Assembly (NCBI GenBank): GCA_012972835.1
Contig: JABDHK010000010.1
Location: 186,001-250,000 of the forward strand
Direction of reading: 5' to 3'
From: Chlorobiaceae bacterium
GTDB taxonomy: Bacteria > Bacteroidota > Chlorobiia > Chlorobiales > Chlorobiaceae
Length of the DNA: 64,000 nucleotides
The notes below the pieces were generated by a model. The model saw nothing but the letters and a program-made list of their open reading frames with translations. It had not been told where the DNA came from and made no database searches. Of this stretch, positions 17,946 through 27,042 are shown one piece after another (within the stretch, counting starts at the first letter, position 1; every line of letters starts with the position of its first letter). Made by a program: the position numbers and the translations under genes.

Positions 17946-20300
17946 TCAGAGCGGAAGCTGATAACCTTTTTCGCGAAACAGGCGGAGCATGGCATCAACG
18001 ACTTCCGGGTCAAAGTGCTGCACACGATATCTCTCAATTTCTTCAAGTGCTGCCTGTAGGCCTAATGAGGGTCGGTAAGGGCGATGTGAGGCCATGGCTT
18101 CAAGCACATCGGCTACGGCAAGTATGCGCGATTCAGGAAGTGTCTCCTCTCCTTTCAGACACTGCGGATAGCCGCTGCCATCCATGCGCTCGTGGTGTTC
18201 CCGGATGATTCGTGCAATCGGCATAGGGAAATCGACATTCTTGAGGATTTGATAGCCCTGTTCAGCATGAGTCTTGACGAGCTCAAACTCGATTGCTGAC
18301 AATCTGCCCGGTTTGGAAAGTATCTCGGCAGGGATGCTCATTTTGCCTATGTCATGAACAAATCCGATGAGCTGCAGAGTGTGGCACTTCTCTTCGCTCC
18401 ACCCCATTTCCCGTGCCAGGTCCGCCGCGATGACGCCAACCCGCCGCTCATGACCTGCTGTGTAGGGATCATGGGCTTCCACAACGTTTGCTACTGCCTG
18501 GAGCGTGCTTTGCATGGCGTTTTCCAACTGTTTTACATAGCCCTTCATCTTTTCTTCTGCAGCTTTGCGTTCGCTTATGTCTCGAGCAGTGACTATTGAG
18601 CCAACGATGATTCCCTCCTTGTTACGCAAGGGGGCATAGTTGTAGCTGCCAAACCATGTTTCACCGCTATCCTTTCGCAACAGTCTGAATTCAACTCCTG
18701 TACCAGTTTCATCTCGCAGAGCCCTCGGTACAGCCCATTGTTCCACGGGAACAGCTTCTCCTGTGATCATGTAAACTTCGAGAAACTTTGGGTACTCATC
18801 AAAGGTTCTGGCACACTCCTCTTTGTTCCTGAACCGGTGAAATGTTGCGAACGCCTCATTAAAGTGAATGAAGTTGCCAGTGTTATCAGAGATAAAAACG
18901 GCATCGCTCATACTTGCAAGGGCCGCTTCCAGTAGCAACTTACCTTCAACAATAAGTTGTTCTGTCTTCTTGCGTTTGGTTATGTTATCGAAGACGGCAA
19001 CAAAGTGGTCTTTTTGCATACTGTAGGCAGAAATTTCAAGCCACATGTTCAATGCTTCCAGATAAAACTCAAACCGTTCTGGTTGTCCTGATATTGCAAC
19101 CCTTGCATAAATTTCGAGGAGTTCAGGGTTCAGGTCATGGACTCCCGGAATAACCTCTGAAACCTTTTTACCCTCGGGATGTTTTAGTCCGGTCTGTAGC
19201 TCAAAACTCGAGTTAACCTGTTCATAGATAAAATCAACCGGACGCCCCTCTTCGAATATCATGCGACAATAGGCAATGCCGTTGAGCATATTATCAAAGA
19301 GAGAACGGAAGCGTTCATTGCTTTCGAGAATCAGTTTTTCAGCAATCATTCGATCGCTTATGTCGTTAATAACAGCATAAATAAATTCTTTTCCTTCTAT
19401 AACAATACTGTTAATTGTTATTTCAACATCACGGATTAAGCCATCAGCCCTTTTGTGTTTACGAATAATTCTGTTGAGTTCCGTTGTCCTGATCTTCTTT
19501 ATATCATCCAGAAGGTTATCAACTGTTGATACAGAGAGCTGTTCTGCCTGCATCAATTGAAGGTCTTCGATCGTCCAACCATAAAACTCAGCAGCGGCAT
19601 GGTTGGCATCAACAATATTGCGTGTAACGGGATCGATAACCAGCATGGAGGAGGTGTGTTTGTCAAAAAGGGTCTTGAAACGTTCTTTATATTTTTTGAG
19701 TGCTTCATCTGCGAGCTTTCGTTCAGTGATGTCGATAACCGTACCGATATAACGATCCACCTCTTCTTTATCGTTATGTAACGGCCTGCCTCGGGACATA
19801 TTCCAGTGAACAGAACCGTCGGGGTAACAGAGGCGATACTCGAAATTCAGTTCTGTTTTATCTTTCACAGCTGCTGTAACGGATTGGATTACCAACTCTC
19901 TGTCATCAGGATGAATGGTATTTTCCCATAGTTTGAAGGTTGGTTTTTCACCGCGCCTTTTCAAACCGGACAAATTCCATAAATTATCTGACCAGAAAAG
20001 CTCATTCGTTTTCAGCTCCCATTCCCATACACCAGCAGATGCAGCTTCAAGTGCCAGGTTAAACTTTGCAAGACTATTCTCTATCTCATACCTGCTTTGA
20101 GCCAGTATTTCCTGCTGAATTTCAAGCTCGATCTGGTGAATCTCCAGTTCATGGACAAGTCTGAGCGTTTCTTCGGGTGAAGGCGTAGAGCTGATATGGG
20201 AGTGCTGAGTGGCAAGGTGTTTTTTCATCAGGCGCTTTTCAGCAAGGGAGCGTAGCTCAGAAGGGTTAGCCGTGTTGATGTTCTGCTGCTTTTTTGTCAT
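17946..20300 (-). CDS. PAS-domain protein with HD-GYP phosphodiesterase domain
   Basis: 784 aa from ATG 20300. A GTG at 20324 is possible, but MTKKQQ...SELRSLAEKRL aligns with the start of the neighbouring kinase (MAKKQK...SELRSLAEERL), which fixes the start. An N-terminal helix and four PAS-type domains are followed by an HD-GYP domain (about 605-770): HDPYTAGHERRV, the metal pair in GFVHDIGKMS, HAEQGY, and HHERMDGSGYP. HD-GYP proteins hydrolyse cyclic di-GMP. No GGDEF protein occurs in the window. It lies 168 bp upstream of the hybrid kinase on the same strand. The domain call is secure; the sensed signal is unknown. Confidence 0.92.
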   Translation of the reverse strand: MTKKQQNINTANPSELRSLAEKRLMKKHLATQHSHISSTPSPEETLRLVHELEIHQIELEIQQEILAQSRYEIENSLAKFNLALEAASAGVWEWELKTNELFWSDNLWNLSGLKRRGEKPTFKLWENTIHPDDRELVIQSVTAAVKDKTELNFEYRLCYPDGSVHWNMSRGRPLHNDKEEVDRYIGTVIDITERKLADEALKKYKERFKTLFDKHTSSMLVIDPVTRNIVDANHAAAEFYGWTIEDLQLMQAEQLSVSTVDNLLDDIKKIRTTELNRIIRKHKRADGLIRDVEITINSIVIEGKEFIYAVINDISDRMIAEKLILESNERFRSLFDNMLNGIAYCRMIFEEGRPVDFIYEQVNSSFELQTGLKHPEGKKVSEVIPGVHDLNPELLEIYARVAISGQPERFEFYLEALNMWLEISAYSMQKDHFVAVFDNITKRKKTEQLIVEGKLLLEAALASMSDAVFISDNTGNFIHFNEAFATFHRFRNKEECARTFDEYPKFLEVYMITGEAVPVEQWAVPRALRDETGTGVEFRLLRKDSGETWFGSYNYAPLRNKEGIIVGSIVTARDISERKAAEEKMKGYVKQLENAMQSTLQAVANVVEAHDPYTAGHERRVGVIAADLAREMGWSEEKCHTLQLIGFVHDIGKMSIPAEILSKPGRLSAIEFELVKTHAEQGYQILKNVDFPMPIARIIREHHERMDGSGYPQCLKGEETLPESRILAVADVLEAMASHRPYRPSLGLQAALEEIERYRVQHFDPEVVDAMLRLFREKGYQLPL

Positions 20301-20428
20301 TGGCAAAACGATAATGGTTCTCACTTAGCATGTGGAAGAGAGTAAAGTATAATCTGCATGCTCTGTTTGGGCGTAATGGGTAGTGTAAAATATACTTATT
20401 TTATATATAATTATATTTTTTTTCCGGG

Positions 20429-20536
20429 ATTTACAGTTCCTACTCATCTCTGAATAAAGGAGCAACCCCGGAAGACTTGTATGATATGGCAGGTAACGTG
20501 TGGGAGTGGACTGATAGTTGGCAGCTTATTCCGGCT
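20429..20536 (+). pseudogene. Remnant of a formylglycine-generating-enzyme/SUMF1-type gene
   Basis: The plus strand encodes SSLNKGATPEDLYDMAGN followed by VWEWTDSWQ, which is the hallmark GLYDMxGNVWEW segment of FGE-sulfatase-modifying domains. Only about 35 codons remain, with no start, and the reading then runs into the 3' end of cysA on the opposite strand. It is therefore a truncated gene end, left by deletion or by the arrival of the transporter operon. Confidence 0.6.
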
Positions 20537-20540
20537 TTGT

Positions 20541-21614
20541 CTAAATCTCGTAATCGCCGGTAAATACACGGACACGGTTAATGGTAACAAAAACCTGCAC
20601 CTCTTTGGCAAGTTGAAGATTAACGAAAAGCTCTCTCGGAATTTCCGCTTCAATGGGAGCATCAAGACCTTCGCACTCAATGTTCAGTCCGATCTGACCA
20701 CCGTGAAGACGTATCTCTCGGATGGTACCAGTAAGATCAGTTTCGCTACTGCGTAATCTACTGATCCCTATCTCATGTGGTCGTACAAAGGTCTGGCTTG
20801 GTTTTTCTTCAATATTTTTCAGCTCATCAGGTGCATCAAGATGGTGATTGCCGAGGCTGACCTTGCCGTTTTTGATGCGTCCATGGAATACGTTGACATT
20901 TCCAAGAAAGTTATAGACAAAGGCATTCGCCGGGTGATCGTAGACCTCCTGAGGGCTTCCCTGCTGTTCAATTCTGCCTTTGTTGATCACGACAATTTTA
21001 TCCGCCAGTTCAAGCGCCTCCTCCTGATCGTGAGTAACAAAAATACTGGTAACATGGATTTCATCGTGCAGTTTTCTCAGCCAGCGGCGCAGCTCTTGCC
21101 GAACCTTTGCGTCAAGTGCGGAAAATGGCTCATCAAGGAGCAGTACTTTCGGATTTACGGCAAGAGCTCTTGCGAGGGCAACACGCTGGCGCTGTCCGCC
21201 CGAAAGTTGCGAAGGATAGCGTTTTGTGGCCCAATCCATCTGTACCATTTTCAGAAGATGCTCTACTCTGTCACGAATTTCACTGCGCGAAGGACGTTCC
21301 CGAAAGGGGAGCACTTTAAGGCCAAAGGCTACATTATCAAAGACGTTGAGGCGGCGGAAGAGTGCATAGTGCTGAAAGACAAATCCTACATTTTTTTCCC
21401 TTGGAGGAAGATTTGTGGTGTCCTTGCTTTCCAGAATTATTTTTCCTGAGTCTGCCAGTTCCAGGCCCGCAATGATGCGCAGCAGGGTGGTTTTTCCGCA
21501 GCCCGATGGGCCCAGAAGAGCAATAAGCTCTCCGGAGGCAATATTCAGACTTATGTCGTCAATTGCTTTGTATTCGCCAAATGTCTTGCTGATGTTGCGC
21601 AGTTCGATACCCAT
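20541..21614 (-). CDS. cysA: Sulfate/thiosulfate ABC transporter ATP-binding protein
   Basis: 357 aa. Walker [10 protein letters not shown] (about 36-44), signature [15 protein letters not shown], Walker [12 protein letters not shown], and the H loop in VTHDQEEA. After residue 240 comes the C-terminal TOBE-like regulatory part typical of CysA. It hydrolyses ATP to drive sulfate import through CysT-CysW. Last gene of the operon sbp-cysT-cysW-cysA, 8 bp after cysW. Length matches the family (about 350-365). Thiosulfate could be a second substrate, since one such system often serves both. Confidence 0.94.
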   Translation of the reverse strand: MGIELRNISKTFGEYKAIDDISLNIASGELIALLGPSGCGKTTLLRIIAGLELADSGKIILESKDTTNLPPREKNVGFVFQHYALFRRLNVFDNVAFGLKVLPFRERPSRSEIRDRVEHLLKMVQMDWATKRYPSQLSGGQRQRVALARALAVNPKVLLLDEPFSALDAKVRQELRRWLRKLHDEIHVTSIFVTHDQEEALELADKIVVINKGRIEQQGSPQEVYDHPANAFVYNFLGNVNVFHGRIKNGKVSLGNHHLDAPDELKNIEEKPSQTFVRPHEIGISRLRSSETDLTGTIREIRLHGGQIGLNIECEGLDAPIEAEIPRELFVNLQLAKEVQVFVTINRVRVFTGDYEI

Positions 21615-21622
21615 GTAAGATC

Positions 21623-22492
21623 CTAAAGATGAAAGCTGTTTTTCTGAAAATGTTTTTCCATGCCACTCTTGACAATAACGGTGAGCAGAGCGAGGAAGAC
21701 GAGCAGTGATGCAACAGCGAACGATGCTGTGAAATTATATTCGCTGTAAAGAATTTCTACATGGAGAGGAATGGTGTTGGTCTGGCCACGGATATGTCCC
21801 GAAACAACCGATACAGCACCAAACTCCCCGATGGAGCGGGCGCCGCAGAGGATCATGCCGTACAAGAGACCCCATCTGATGTTGGGCAGGGTTATTTTGC
21901 CGAAAATCTGCCACCCCTTGGCTCCAAGTGTCAGGGCTGCTTCCTCTTCATCCCTTCCCTGTGCTTCCATCAGAGGAATCAGCTCACGGGCAATAAAGGG
22001 AAAGGTGACAAAGATGGTTGCAATGACAATCCCGGGAGTAGAAAAAATAATTTTGATACCCAGCTCTCCGAGCCATGATCCAAAAGGGGTTCTGCTGCCG
22101 ACAAGAAGGACAAAGATGAGACCGGCAATGACCGGCGATACAGCAAACGGAAGGTCAAGCAGGCTTTTCAGTGCAGTTTTTCCTTTAAAATTGAATTTTG
22201 TGATTGCCCATGCAGCAGCAACACCGAAAACAGCGTTCACCGGCACAACAATGGCTACCGTCAGCAGCGTTAGTTTGACTGCTTCGATGGCGTAAGGCTC
22301 ACTGATCGCGTCAAGATAGAAGCTCCATCCTTTCTGGAAAGCCTGTGAAAAGATCAGGCCAAGTGGTACAAAGACAAATCCGATAAAAAAAAGAAGAGTC
22401 AGCCCGATAAGCAGAATTTGTATGGAGATCGGATCTGAGACTCTCTTTTTTGCAACAGGGGGCTTGCTTTTTGCTTTTTGGATTATAGGCAT
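21623..22492 (-). CDS. cysW: Sulfate ABC transporter permease CysW
   Basis: 289-aa inner-membrane protein with about six hydrophobic segments, starting around residues 25-50. The EAA loop that contacts CysA reads [41 protein letters not shown] is typical of CysW and distinguishes it from CysT. With CysT it forms the sulfate channel. Start ATG 22492 is 3 bp after the cysT stop, so coupling is likely. Confidence 0.93.
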   Translation of the reverse strand: MPIIQKAKSKPPVAKKRVSDPISIQILLIGLTLLFFIGFVFVPLGLIFSQAFQKGWSFYLDAISEPYAIEAVKLTLLTVAIVVPVNAVFGVAAAWAITKFNFKGKTALKSLLDLPFAVSPVIAGLIFVLLVGSRTPFGSWLGELGIKIIFSTPGIVIATIFVTFPFIARELIPLMEAQGRDEEEAALTLGAKGWQIFGKITLPNIRWGLLYGMILCGARSIGEFGAVSVVSGHIRGQTNTIPLHVEILYSEYNFTASFAVASLLVFLALLTVIVKSGMEKHFQKNSFHL

Positions 22493-22495
22493 GGT

Positions 22496-23332
22496 TTATG
22501 AACGGTATTCTTTCTGTTGCCACTCCTGCACTGCATTGAGTAGGAGAAGCATGGAAAATGAGATGCAGAGAAGTACCAGTGCAACTGCTGAAGCTCCGGC
22601 ATAATCAAACTGATCAAGTTTCGACATGATCATCAATGGAGCAATCTCAGTTTTCATTGGCAGATTGCCGGCAATGAAGATCACCGATCCATACTCTCCT
22701 ATGCCTCGGGCAAAAGCAAGTGTTACTCCGGTGAGGAGGGCAGGGAAGAGGTGAGGAAGCAGGATTTTGCGGAAGGTCTGCCAGCGCGTTGCTCCAAGAC
22801 ATTGTGCAGCCTCTTCAATCTCCAGCTCCATCTCTTCAAGTACCGGCTGAATGGTGCGGACAACAAACGGAAATCCTATAAAAATCAGCGCAATCACTAT
22901 TCCCGTCGGTGTGTTGATGATCTGCAGGTTCCAGCGTGCGAGAATCTGTCCAAACCAGCCAATTGGTGAATAGAGAGTTGCAAAGCAGATGCCGGCTACG
23001 GCGGTTGGCAGTGCAAAAGGCAGATCGACAAGGGCGTCAAGCACTCCTTTGCCGGGGAAGCGGTAGCGCACCAGCACCCATGCAGTCAGGAGTCCGGCAA
23101 AGGCATCGACAACAGCAGCAAAAAAAGCAGTGGAAAAACTCAATCGGTAAGATGCAAGAACTCGAGGAGCTGTTACAGCATTCAGAAACGGTTCCCAGCC
23201 CATGGGAATGGTGTTAAAGAATATCATGCTCAGCGGCACAATAACAATTGCCGACAGGTAGAATACCGTGTATCCCATCGACAGCCCGAACCCTGGAAGA
23301 ATGTTGTGTCTTTTTCTCTGAAACAGTGCCAT
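22496..23332 (-). CDS. cysT: Sulfate ABC transporter permease CysT (CysU)
   Basis: 278-aa inner-membrane permease with about six hydrophobic segments. Its EAA loop is IEEAAQCLGATRWQTFRKIL, and ARGIGEYGSVIFIAGNLPMK is the CysT version of the motif seen in CysW. It lies between sbp and cysW; the 103-bp gap from sbp contains a hairpin that may lower expression of the permeases relative to the binding protein. Assignment is secure from motif and order. Confidence 0.93.
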   Translation of the reverse strand: MALFQRKRHNILPGFGLSMGYTVFYLSAIVIVPLSMIFFNTIPMGWEPFLNAVTAPRVLASYRLSFSTAFFAAVVDAFAGLLTAWVLVRYRFPGKGVLDALVDLPFALPTAVAGICFATLYSPIGWFGQILARWNLQIINTPTGIVIALIFIGFPFVVRTIQPVLEEMELEIEEAAQCLGATRWQTFRKILLPHLFPALLTGVTLAFARGIGEYGSVIFIAGNLPMKTEIAPLMIMSKLDQFDYAGASAVALVLLCISFSMLLLLNAVQEWQQKEYRS

Positions 23333-23363
23333 CGTTGATCTTTTTTGATGCGAACCGCAGAGG

Positions 23364-23393
23364 AAAACGGGATAGGAGGTGTTACCCCGTTTT
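23364..23393 (-). terminator. Hairpin between sbp and cysT
   Basis: AAAACGGG (23364-23371) and CCCGTTTT (23386-23393) form a perfect 8-bp stem with a 14-nt loop; no long T-run follows on the minus strand. In transport operons such a structure often stabilises the upstream binding-protein message or causes partial termination. That role is inferred from position. Confidence 0.5.
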
Positions 23394-23435
23394 CAAGATA
23401 ATTATTCTGCAGTTCAGTGGAGAAGAACCCTTGCG

Positions 23436-24449
23436 TCAGAGAGCATAGATCTGATCGAAAACCCCACCGTCTTGAAAATGAGTTTTCTGAGCATTGCGCC
23501 AGTTGCCGAACACTTCATTCAGGGTAAAGAGCTTGATATGTGGAAAATTTGCCGAATATTTCTTCAGTGCTGCAGGATTTCGCGGGCGGTAGTAGTTCTG
23601 TGCAATGATATCCTGGGCCTGAGGTGTATAGAGGAAGTTCAGGTAGGCCTCTGCCAGTTTGCGGGTACCGTGTTTTGCAACATTTTTATCAACAACAGCG
23701 ACAGGCGGTTCAGCCAGAATGCTTACAGCCGGAGAGATGATTTCATACTTGTCGCTACCGAACTCTTTAACAATAAGGTGAGCTTCGTTTTCCCAGGCAA
23801 TCAGCACGTCGCCAAGTCCGCGCTGAGCAAAGCTCAGTGTTGAACCACGGGCGCCGGTATCGAGCACAGGGACATTCTTGTACAATGCCTTGATAAATGT
23901 TTTAGCCTGTTCAGCCGAGCCGGTCTGTTTTTGTTTGTAACCCCATGCCGCCAGGTAGTTCCAGCGTGCACCTCCAGATGTTTTCGGGTTTGGGGTGATA
24001 ACTGATACCCCGGGCTTTACAAGATCATCCCAGTTTTTGATCTGCTTTGGATTTCCCTTCCTGACAACAAAGACTATGGTAGAGCTGTATGGCGTGCTGT
24101 TGCTTGAAAGTCTCTTCTGCCAGTTGAGATCCAGAAGTTTACTGTCAGCGATCGCATCAATATCATAGGCGAGAGCCAGCGTTACCACATCAGCTTCCAG
24201 CCCGTCAATAACTGCGCGCGCCTGCTTTCCCGATCCACCGTGCGACTGGTTGATTACAACACTCTGGCCGCTTTTTTTCTGCCAGTACTGGGTAAAAGCA
24301 ATGTTTTCGCTTTGATAGAGCTCTCTGGTAGGGTCATAGGAAACATTAAGCAGTGTTGTACTTGCGGCCATGGCATTTCTTCCCTGCAAACCAGCGGCCA
24401 GTATAATCGTTGCTGCAAGCGTGATTTTTTTTATCCCTTGAAGATTCAT
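23436..24449 (-). CDS. sbp: Periplasmic sulfate-binding protein
   Basis: 337 aa with a Sec signal peptide ([19 protein letters not shown], cleavage near 28). It contains the family's [12 protein letters not shown] segment, [16 protein letters not shown], the [17 protein letters not shown] signature and the FQDGG motif near the C-terminus. It captures sulfate, and possibly thiosulfate, in the periplasm for CysT-CysW. Start ATG 24449 has a clear AAGGAGAAG site. First gene of the transporter operon. Its leader carries an intrinsic terminator, a Cys-rich leader ORF and an operator, so expression is probably controlled at two levels by sulfur supply. Confidence 0.95.
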   Translation of the reverse strand: MNLQGIKKITLAATIILAAGLQGRNAMAASTTLLNVSYDPTRELYQSENIAFTQYWQKKSGQSVVINQSHGGSGKQARAVIDGLEADVVTLALAYDIDAIADSKLLDLNWQKRLSSNSTPYSSTIVFVVRKGNPKQIKNWDDLVKPGVSVITPNPKTSGGARWNYLAAWGYKQKQTGSAEQAKTFIKALYKNVPVLDTGARGSTLSFAQRGLGDVLIAWENEAHLIVKEFGSDKYEIISPAVSILAEPPVAVVDKNVAKHGTRKLAEAYLNFLYTPQAQDIIAQNYYRPRNPAALKKYSANFPHIKLFTLNEVFGNWRNAQKTHFQDGGVFDQIYAL

Positions 24450-24478
24450 GCTCTTCTCCTTGTAATTTATAATGCATT

Positions 24479-24516
24479 AAAAAAAAAGCCGGTTCTCTGC
24501 AGTGTCAGAAACCGGC
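24479..24516 (-). terminator. Intrinsic terminator in the sbp leader (attenuator)
   Basis: On the minus strand GCCGGTT pairs with AACCGGC (plus positions 24510-24516 and 24488-24494), extendable by three pairs past a single bulged base, and nine T follow at once (24487-24479). It sits 30 bp before the sbp start codon, where termination would silence the operon. No gene lies just upstream that needs a terminator except the leader ORF ending at 24537. I therefore read it as an attenuator. Confidence 0.85.
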
Positions 24517-24536
24517 CGTTGCAAAAGTGTTGATCA

Positions 24537-24638
24537 TCACTTTCGACATGTGCCGGATTTTCTTATGACAGCGCATATTGTTGCCTGACAGCAGCAAGTG
24601 CTGGTGCAGAGGGCAGTTCTTTCAGGTATAGTGTACAT
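24537..24638 (-). CDS. Cysteine-rich leader peptide (33 aa) of the sulfate transport operon
   Basis: ATG at 24638, TGA at 24539-24537, 33 codons. Six are Cys: CTSTCCC in the middle, then C in QATIC and C in SGTC. Three Cys codons are consecutive (24596-24588). The stop lies 20 nt before the terminator stem. The segment AAATCCGGC inside the ORF (plus 24560-24552) can pair with GCCGG-TTT of the terminator's 5' arm. A ribosome stalled on the Cys run would leave that segment free to form an antiterminator; a ribosome reaching the stop would cover it. Upstream of ATG there is only a weak AGAG. A longer frame from 24743 exists but begins upstream of the operator. Function as a sensor peptide is inferred. 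Confidence 0.65.
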   Translation of the reverse strand: MYTIPERTALCTSTCCCQATICAVIRKSGTCRK

Positions 24639-24691
24639 AAGCTCTATGTTTAATTTACAAGGGTTAATAAAACCCAATCTTTTCAACCTCT

Positions 24692-24730
24692 CCAAGCATA
24701 TACCATAAAAATACCATAAATATGGTATGC
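24692..24730 (-). promoter_or_regulatory. 39-bp operator, copy 2, before the sulfate transport operon
   Basis: Inverted relative to copy 1 at 4591-4629. The palindrome ATACCATA-AA-TATGGTAT lies at 24711-24728, with a further half-site-like ATACCATA at 24702-24709. Read on the minus strand, the first 22 bases equal copy 1. It is 54 bp upstream of the leader ORF and 243 bp upstream of sbp, on the transporter side of the L,D-transpeptidase gene, whose stop is at 24800. The coordinates suggest control of the sbp operon promoter. Confidence 0.75.
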
Positions 24731-24799
24731 TTGGGGAGGACATTCATTCGGATGAAAGATGCAGGACGAGGGATAAATGCCGCTTCCTTTGAAGTGCTG

Positions 24800-25456
24800 T
24801 TATTTGATATCGAAAAAGGTTGCTATCGGCATGGTTTCAGGAAGAATATAGACGTAGCCGTTTCCGTTGTCAAACAGTGGGCTGAGGATGTGGCGGTAGA
24901 ACTCCCTTGTTACATTGACACATCCCAAAGTGCCCCTGTGTTCTTTTGGATTGCTTGATTGGATCCGTTTTATGCGTAGTGCTTCATTATTACCGGCAGG
25001 AATCGAATGAATAGCGAGCCCCGACTCAAAATCAACCCAGAGTACTTTCCCTCCCTCCAGATCAAACCCGTGGCGTAACAGAAACCTTCCTGCTGCTGTG
25101 ATTCGGTCTTTCGGTTGTATCTCGGAGAGTTTCAGGTTTCCGATGCCGGGAGGGGTGATGTCTCCGATTGCAAGTCCGAGAAGTACTGATGTCACTGCAA
25201 GTACTCGACCATCAGGGTCAAACACAAAAAGTTTAAACTGCTTTTTATCAACGACCACAAAGGGTAATCTATGATTATCCTGACTTCTGACGACCCAGTC
25301 GGCAACAAGGAGTACCTCATCAGATTTGTTCTCGGAGCCAAAAAAAGCATTTCGCGCATGTTCTTCCTTTCCCTCTGAGAAGGTGAAGAAAGCCAGGCTC
25401 AGCATGATAAGAGTGATAGGGAGCCATGTATGACGGTAAAGTGTCAGGATTTTCAT
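24800..25456 (-). CDS. L,D-transpeptidase (YkuD family), exported
   Basis: 218 aa. An N-terminal hydrophobic segment (about 12-27) acts as a signal peptide or anchor. The catalytic YkuD motif is present as AIHSIPAGN and, further on, HRGTLGCVNV with the nucleophile Cys near 182. Such enzymes form 3-3 peptide crosslinks or attach proteins to peptidoglycan in the periplasm. It starts 9 bp after a 54-aa ORF on the same strand, probably co-transcribed. The C-terminal tail GYVYILPETMPIATFF is short; no peptidoglycan-binding domain is seen. Confidence 0.85.
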   Translation of the reverse strand: MKILTLYRHTWLPITLIMLSLAFFTFSEGKEEHARNAFFGSENKSDEVLLVADWVVRSQDNHRLPFVVVDKKQFKLFVFDPDGRVLAVTSVLLGLAIGDITPPGIGNLKLSEIQPKDRITAAGRFLLRHGFDLEGGKVLWVDFESGLAIHSIPAGNNEALRIKRIQSSNPKEHRGTLGCVNVTREFYRHILSPLFDNGNGYVYILPETMPIATFFDIK

Positions 25457-25465
25457 GACAACTTT

Positions 25466-25630
25466 TCAGCGCAACTTTGTAGGATTGCGGTCGAGGACAT
25501 TCTGGACTTCTGGAAGCACCTGTTCAGCGGCAGGAGAAAGTTTCAGGTTTTGGGGAGTGATATCAGCTCTCAGGGATGGTGAAGAATGTGAAGCGGAAAG
25601 TGGTGATAAAAGAATCATTTTCATAATCAT
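25466..25630 (-). CDS. Small ORF (54 aa) before the L,D-transpeptidase gene
   Basis: ATG 25630 behind AGAGG, 54 codons, TGA at 25468-25466. The peptide starts MIMKMILLSPLSAS, a short hydrophobic stretch, and continues as a polar chain (TPQNLKLSPAAEQVLPEVQN) ending TKLR. It ends 9 bp before the transpeptidase ATG, in the same direction. The spacing and the ribosome site support translation. It could be a small exported protein. I do not recognise a family. Confidence 0.5.
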   Translation of the reverse strand: MIMKMILLSPLSASHSSPSLRADITPQNLKLSPAAEQVLPEVQNVLDRNPTKLR

Positions 25631-25755
25631 TACCTCTGTGCCCAATTGAGTTAATGCCGAAAAGAATAACGTATTATTATAAAGCGTATAGGTTTCTACC
25701 TGTTAAATATACAAAAAAAACTGGGCGTATATACGATGTACAGGGCAAAATTCAT

Positions 25756-27042
25756 TTATACAACGTTGCCGTGCAGCTCAAAGGCGGTAGTGTCGGTGAT
25801 TCTTGCAATACAGAATGAGCCGACGGTGACTGCTTTATCGTCAATTTTGAGGATGCACTCATTATCAACCTCCGGAGCATCATATTCCGTTCTGCCAATA
25901 GCGATATGCTCTTCGATCTGATCAATCAGAACTTTGAGTTCTTTTCCTTCGAACATCTGGTTTTTTTCTTCTGAAACTCTTTCCTGCACCTCCATGAGTT
26001 CTGCGACTCGATCTCTTTTTTCTTCTTCGCTGATCGTCTCCTCAAAGGAGTAAGAAGGGGCATGTTCTTCATGACAGTAAGGAAAACAGCCGAGCCGGTC
26101 AAAACGGGTTTCTTCAACAAATTGCAGCAGTTCCTCAAACTCTTCACGGGTTTCGCCGGGATAGCCAGCGATCATGGTGGTTCGAAGCCGGATGTCGGGG
26201 TTTTTGTCCCGGATGGTTTCAATGAGGTGGATGGTATCACGTTTATTGATTCCGCGGTTCATTGATTGCAGGATTCTGCTGTTGCAGTGTTGCAGGGGGA
26301 TATCGAGATAGTTGCAGATATTTTCCCGCTCTCGCATGGAGTCGATCACCTCAAGAGGGAAGTTCAGCGGGTAGGCGTAGAAGAGCCTGATCCAGTCGAA
26401 TGCCATGTCAGAGAGTTGCAGGACAAGGTTGTTCAGTAGTGTTTTACCCTCCAGGTCGTAACCGTAGAGGCTTATGTCCTGGGCGATGATGTTCAGCTCC
26501 TTGACACCCGAGGCTTTCAGGAGTGCGGCTTCTCTCAGCAGCTGTTTAGGTGGTTGGCTCTTGTATCGACCTCTTATTTTTGGAATCGAACAGAAGGAGC
26601 ATGTGCGGTTGCACCCCTCAGCAATCTTGAGGTAGGCGAAGTGGGGTGGAGTCAAAAGAGAACGTCGGTCATAGATCTCTTTACGATACTCTGCACCGAG
26701 GGCTGCAAGTACTTCTGGCAGTTCACGGGTGCCGAAAAAGCCGTCCACTTCGGGCATCTCTTCGTGGAGTTCAATCCGATAGAGTTCGGTGAGGCACCCC
26801 ATGACATAAACGCGTTGAATGACCCCTTCCGTTTTTTTATCAATTGCTGCCAAAGTTTCGGTAATGGACTCCTCCTTGGCATCGGCAATGAAGCCGCAGG
26901 TATTGATGAGAATGGTGTCGGCCTCATCAGCCTGTTCAGTGAAGATGATACCCGAAGCTTCAGCCTGTGCCATCAGGCGTTCGGAATCGACCGTGTTTTT
27001 CGAGCAGCCGAGGCTCAGGAGAAATACTTTATGTGTTTTCAT
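25756..27042 (-). CDS. rimO: Ribosomal protein S12 methylthiotransferase RimO
   Basis: 428 aa. Three domains in order: N-terminal UPF0004 with cluster cysteines (LGCSKNTVDSE, C13; GFIAD region with a second Cys; MGCLTE), the radical SAM core with CNRTCSFCSIPKIRGRY (CxxxCxxC), and a C-terminal TRAM domain. It methylthiolates Asp of ribosomal protein S12. The CSKN and KIRG forms separate RimO from the tRNA enzyme MiaB. Its start overlaps the end of tgt by 14 bp, so the two are co-expressed. Confidence 0.94.
   Translation of the reverse strand: MKTHKVFLLSLGCSKNTVDSERLMAQAEASGIIFTEQADEADTILINTCGFIADAKEESITETLAAIDKKTEGVIQRVYVMGCLTELYRIELHEEMPEVDGFFGTRELPEVLAALGAEYRKEIYDRRSLLTPPHFAYLKIAEGCNRTCSFCSIPKIRGRYKSQPPKQLLREAALLKASGVKELNIIAQDISLYGYDLEGKTLLNNLVLQLSDMAFDWIRLFYAYPLNFPLEVIDSMRERENICNYLDIPLQHCNSRILQSMNRGINKRDTIHLIETIRDKNPDIRLRTTMIAGYPGETREEFEELLQFVEETRFDRLGCFPYCHEEHAPSYSFEETISEEEKRDRVAELMEVQERVSEEKNQMFEGKELKVLIDQIEEHIAIGRTEYDAPEVDNECILKIDDKAVTVGSFCIARITDTTAFELHGNVV

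Noticed and set aside
20775-21449. 224-codon plus-strand ORF
   Set aside because: Shadow of cysA.
24537-24743. 68-aa frame containing the Cys-rich leader
   Set aside because: The longer start lies upstream of the operator, and the N-terminal half shows no protein-like conservation signal; the 33-aa start at 24638 fits the attenuator layout better.
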